Source: Isotricha intestinalis (lineage: Eukaryota; Ciliophora; Litostomatea; Vestibuliferida; Isotrichidae). From it: DNA of 20,204 nucleotides. Below, one piece after another: positions 18,578 through 20,204 of this stretch. Positions within the stretch are counted from its first letter, which is position 1; the number at the start of each line of letters is the position of its first letter. The notes beneath the pieces were generated by a model that was given only the letters and a program-made list of their open reading frames with translations, ran no database searches and had not been told where the DNA came from. The position numbers and the translations under genes are program-made. Where the stretch lies: contig JAJJLU010004025.1 in the NCBI GenBank assembly GCA_023807065.1, forward strand, positions 1 to 20,204. The letters are read 5' to 3'.

Positions 18578-19264
18578 ATGAATGATAATAATTATGAAAA
18601 TGAAGACTTTATTATAAACAAAGGTTTTTATAATGAAATTAAAGATTTAGTTAATTGTCCGATATGTAATAAAATTATTAATAAGCCTATGCAATGTAGT
18701 ATATGTGAAAATAATTTTTGTGAAAAATGTATTAATGAATATATTAAAAAGTCAAATACTTGTCCTTTTAATTGTCAAAACTTAAAAGTATTAGAAAGTT
18801 CAAAAGTATTTAAAGTTCTTTTATCAAAAATTATATATAAAAATAAAGATAATAATATAGAAGAAAAACTGACTTTTAAATGTAAAGAATGTGAAAATGA
18901 AGATTGCACAGAAACAATAAATGAAAAAAATGATTTTTTAGATAAAGAATTTGAAAACAATAGAATTGAATTAAAACAATTATATGATGAAAAAAGGAAA
19001 ATATTAGATGAATTATATAAATTAAAAAAATTGAAAATTATAAATGAAGAAGGATTAATAGATAAATGTATTCATTTTAAAGCAAATTATAAACCAATAT
19101 TTAAATGTTGTAATCAAGTATATCCTTGTTATATTTGTCATGATGAAAATGAACTTCATCCTTATATTTTTAGTGAAAAAGTATTATGTTTATTATGTGG
19201 TAATATTTATGAAGGGAATGAATGTAATAAATGCTTAATTAAACAATTATATATTAAAAAATAA
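18578..19264 (+). CDS. RING plus CHY zinc-finger protein, putative E3 ubiquitin ligase
   Basis: The 228-residue protein has an N-terminal all-Cys RING-like finger, with Cys27, Cys30, Cys40, Cys43, Cys48, Cys51, Cys62 and Cys66 (CPIC...CSIC...FCEKC...CPFNC). A possible extra Cys cluster follows at 102-110 (CKECENEDC), then a charged coiled coil (about 119-155). The C-terminal part fits a CHY zinc finger: C164-x-H166-F, Cys177/Cys178, CYICHDENELH (184-194), CLLC (204-207) and CNKC (216-219). The usual Tyr of the C-x-H-Y start is Phe. RING fingers recruit E2 enzymes; CHY fingers bind several zinc ions and occur in Pirh2/RCHY1-type ligases and in small stand-alone proteins. The order here is RING then CHY, opposite to RCHY1. 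It follows the HECT gene by 77 bp on the same strand. Substrates are unknown. Confidence 0.85.
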   Translation: MNDNNYENEDFIINKGFYNEIKDLVNCPICNKIINKPMQCSICENNFCEKCINEYIKKSNTCPFNCQNLKVLESSKVFKVLLSKIIYKNKDNNIEEKLTFKCKECENEDCTETINEKNDFLDKEFENNRIELKQLYDEKRKILDELYKLKKLKIINEEGLIDKCIHFKANYKPIFKCCNQVYPCYICHDENELHPYIFSEKVLCLLCGNIYEGNECNKCLIKQLYIKK

Positions 19265-19366
19265 ACATTACATTTCAATATAATTTTCATCTTATATTAG
19301 AAAATATATAAATTTAATAATATTTAAATAAAAAAAAATTATAAATATCAAGATTGTTTAATTAAA

Positions 19367-19909
19367 ATGTTTAAACTTATATTACTCTCAATTTTAATTG
19401 TATTTTCATCATCAACAAAAACAAAATTCACTCACTTAGAAGATGTTATATTAAAAGCAAAAAATAATTCAAGTTATTTAAAAGAAACCAAACATTGTCA
19501 TGTAGGAAATGAAAAAATTAAAAAACAATTAGAATCATTGATTATAGGGAAAATGACAAATAGACAAAAAGCAGAAAAAATATTTTTATTTGTAAGAGAT
19601 AAAATTGAAGATGAATTTTATGGTGATACTAAATATGGTTCAATAGTAACTTTAGAAAGAAAAAAAGGAAATTGTGTTGATAAAAGCCATTTACTTAATG
19701 CATTATTAAGAACTGCAGGAATTCCAGCAAGATACAAAGTAGGAAATGTAAGATTTTTTAAAAGTGGATATAGCGATCATGCATGGTGTTATGCTAATAT
19801 AGATGGTAAATGGAAAGATTTAGATGCTTCAAGTAAAATGAATACTTTTAATAAAATTAAAGGTTGGACAGATTGTAAAAAATATGAAATATTTAATGAA
19901 ATAGAATAA
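19367..19909 (+). CDS. secreted transglutaminase-fold cysteine peptidase, methanogen-like
   Basis: The 180-residue protein begins with a short signal peptide (MFKLILLSILIVFSSS, 1-16) and is otherwise one transglutaminase-like catalytic domain (about 60-180). The triad is plain: Cys103 in KKGNCVDKSHLLNALLRTAG, His138 in YSDHAW and Asp153 in KDLDASS. The helix before it (AEKIFLFVRDKIEDEFY, 69-85) and RTAGIPARY are family hallmarks. Among relatives I know, the closest are catalytic domains of Methanobrevibacter surface and adhesin-like proteins and pseudomurein endoisopeptidases, which cleave peptide bonds in methanogen cell walls. No pseudomurein-binding repeats are visible; residues 17-45 may be a remnant linker. 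Cys44, Cys141 and Cys170 could form disulfides after secretion. Codon use is as AT-rich as the neighbours and the gene ends in TAA, so any transfer is old enough for base composition to have adjusted. A generic eukaryotic transglutaminase-like peptidase is the alternative. Confidence 0.8.
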   Translation: MFKLILLSILIVFSSSTKTKFTHLEDVILKAKNNSSYLKETKHCHVGNEKIKKQLESLIIGKMTNRQKAEKIFLFVRDKIEDEFYGDTKYGSIVTLERKKGNCVDKSHLLNALLRTAGIPARYKVGNVRFFKSGYSDHAWCYANIDGKWKDLDASSKMNTFNKIKGWTDCKKYEIFNEIE

Positions 19910-20204
19910 ACTAAAATAAAAAAAATAAAAATGAATTTTTTAAAAGTAAATTAATAAAAAAAAAAAAATAAAAGATAAAAAGTGATTAGGAATAGATTAA
20001 TATTGAAAGAAATAAAGGTGTTAAATATAAAATTTAAGTTATTCATTTTATTCTTTAATTTCTTTTTTTTATCTAAAATAAAAATTATTGTTTATTTTTA
20101 AGTTATTAATTTTTAAAATTTTGGATTTTAAACTTAACTATCCAAAATTCATAAAAATATAAAAAATGTCTTTTCAATGTTTAAAGAAAAAAAAAACCAA
20201 TTCA
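19910..20204. other. AT-rich 3' flank without recognisable gene
   Basis: No coding-like frame of useful length is seen on either strand. Poly-A tracts lie just after the last stop codon. The only structured element is the hairpin at 20117-20149. Confidence 0.5.
20117..20149. repeat. 10-bp perfect inverted repeat with 13-nt loop
   Basis: AATTTTGGAT (20117-20126) is mirrored exactly by ATCCAAAATT (20140-20149). The GG/CC pairs make it stand out in this AT-rich flank. Role unknown. Confidence 0.6.

Noticed and set aside
1..20204. Telomeric repeats of ciliate type (C4A2-4) at the window ends
   Set aside because: Neither end has them; the right end has only an A run followed by CCAATTCA.
1..20204. 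CRISPR arrays, prokaryotic operon signals, rRNA or tRNA genes
   Set aside because: No spaced direct repeats, ribosome-binding sites, or rRNA- or tRNA-like sequence were seen; introns and gene families are eukaryotic.

Overview
The window is nuclear DNA of a very AT-rich eukaryote, most probably a ciliate. Evidence: six intact protein genes; a protein kinase split by tiny GT-AG introns (24 and 42 nt); a MORN protein resembling axonemal radial-spoke heads; a cyclic-nucleotide-binding-domain protein of the kind common in ciliates; and very short gaps between genes. Gln is encoded by CAA and every intact gene ends in TAA, so the intact genes use TAA as a real stop. A standard-code ciliate with a methanogen-like gene fits a gut or rumen litostome (entodiniomorph type), but this lineage call is inference. 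There are no telomere repeats at the ends and no rRNA or tRNA genes that I can see.

Layout: 1-1480 (minus) is a decayed non-LTR (LINE-type) retroelement with an OTU cysteine-protease domain followed by the thumb and downstream part of a reverse transcriptase. 1566-3653 (plus) is a protein with two degenerate cyclic-nucleotide-binding domains. 3792-5354 (minus) is a CLK/LAMMER kinase in three exons. 5730-6596 (minus) is a MORN-repeat protein. 6771-18500 (plus) is a single-exon 3909-residue HECT ubiquitin ligase. 18578-19264 (plus) is a RING plus CHY zinc-finger protein. 19367-19909 (plus) is a small secreted transglutaminase-fold cysteine peptidase. 19910-20204 holds no gene that I see.

The genes do not form one pathway. 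Two neighbours (HECT, RING-CHY) point to ubiquitin ligation, the kinase to splicing control, and the MORN protein to the cilium. The most interesting item is the last gene. Its catalytic domain looks like those of methanogen (Methanobrevibacter-type) surface and pseudomurein-active proteins, but it carries a eukaryotic-style secretion signal and has the AT-rich codon use of its neighbours. That suggests a gene captured from an archaeon by a protist living among methanogens. Second is the retroelement relic: several of its TAA triplets fall where Gln would fit.
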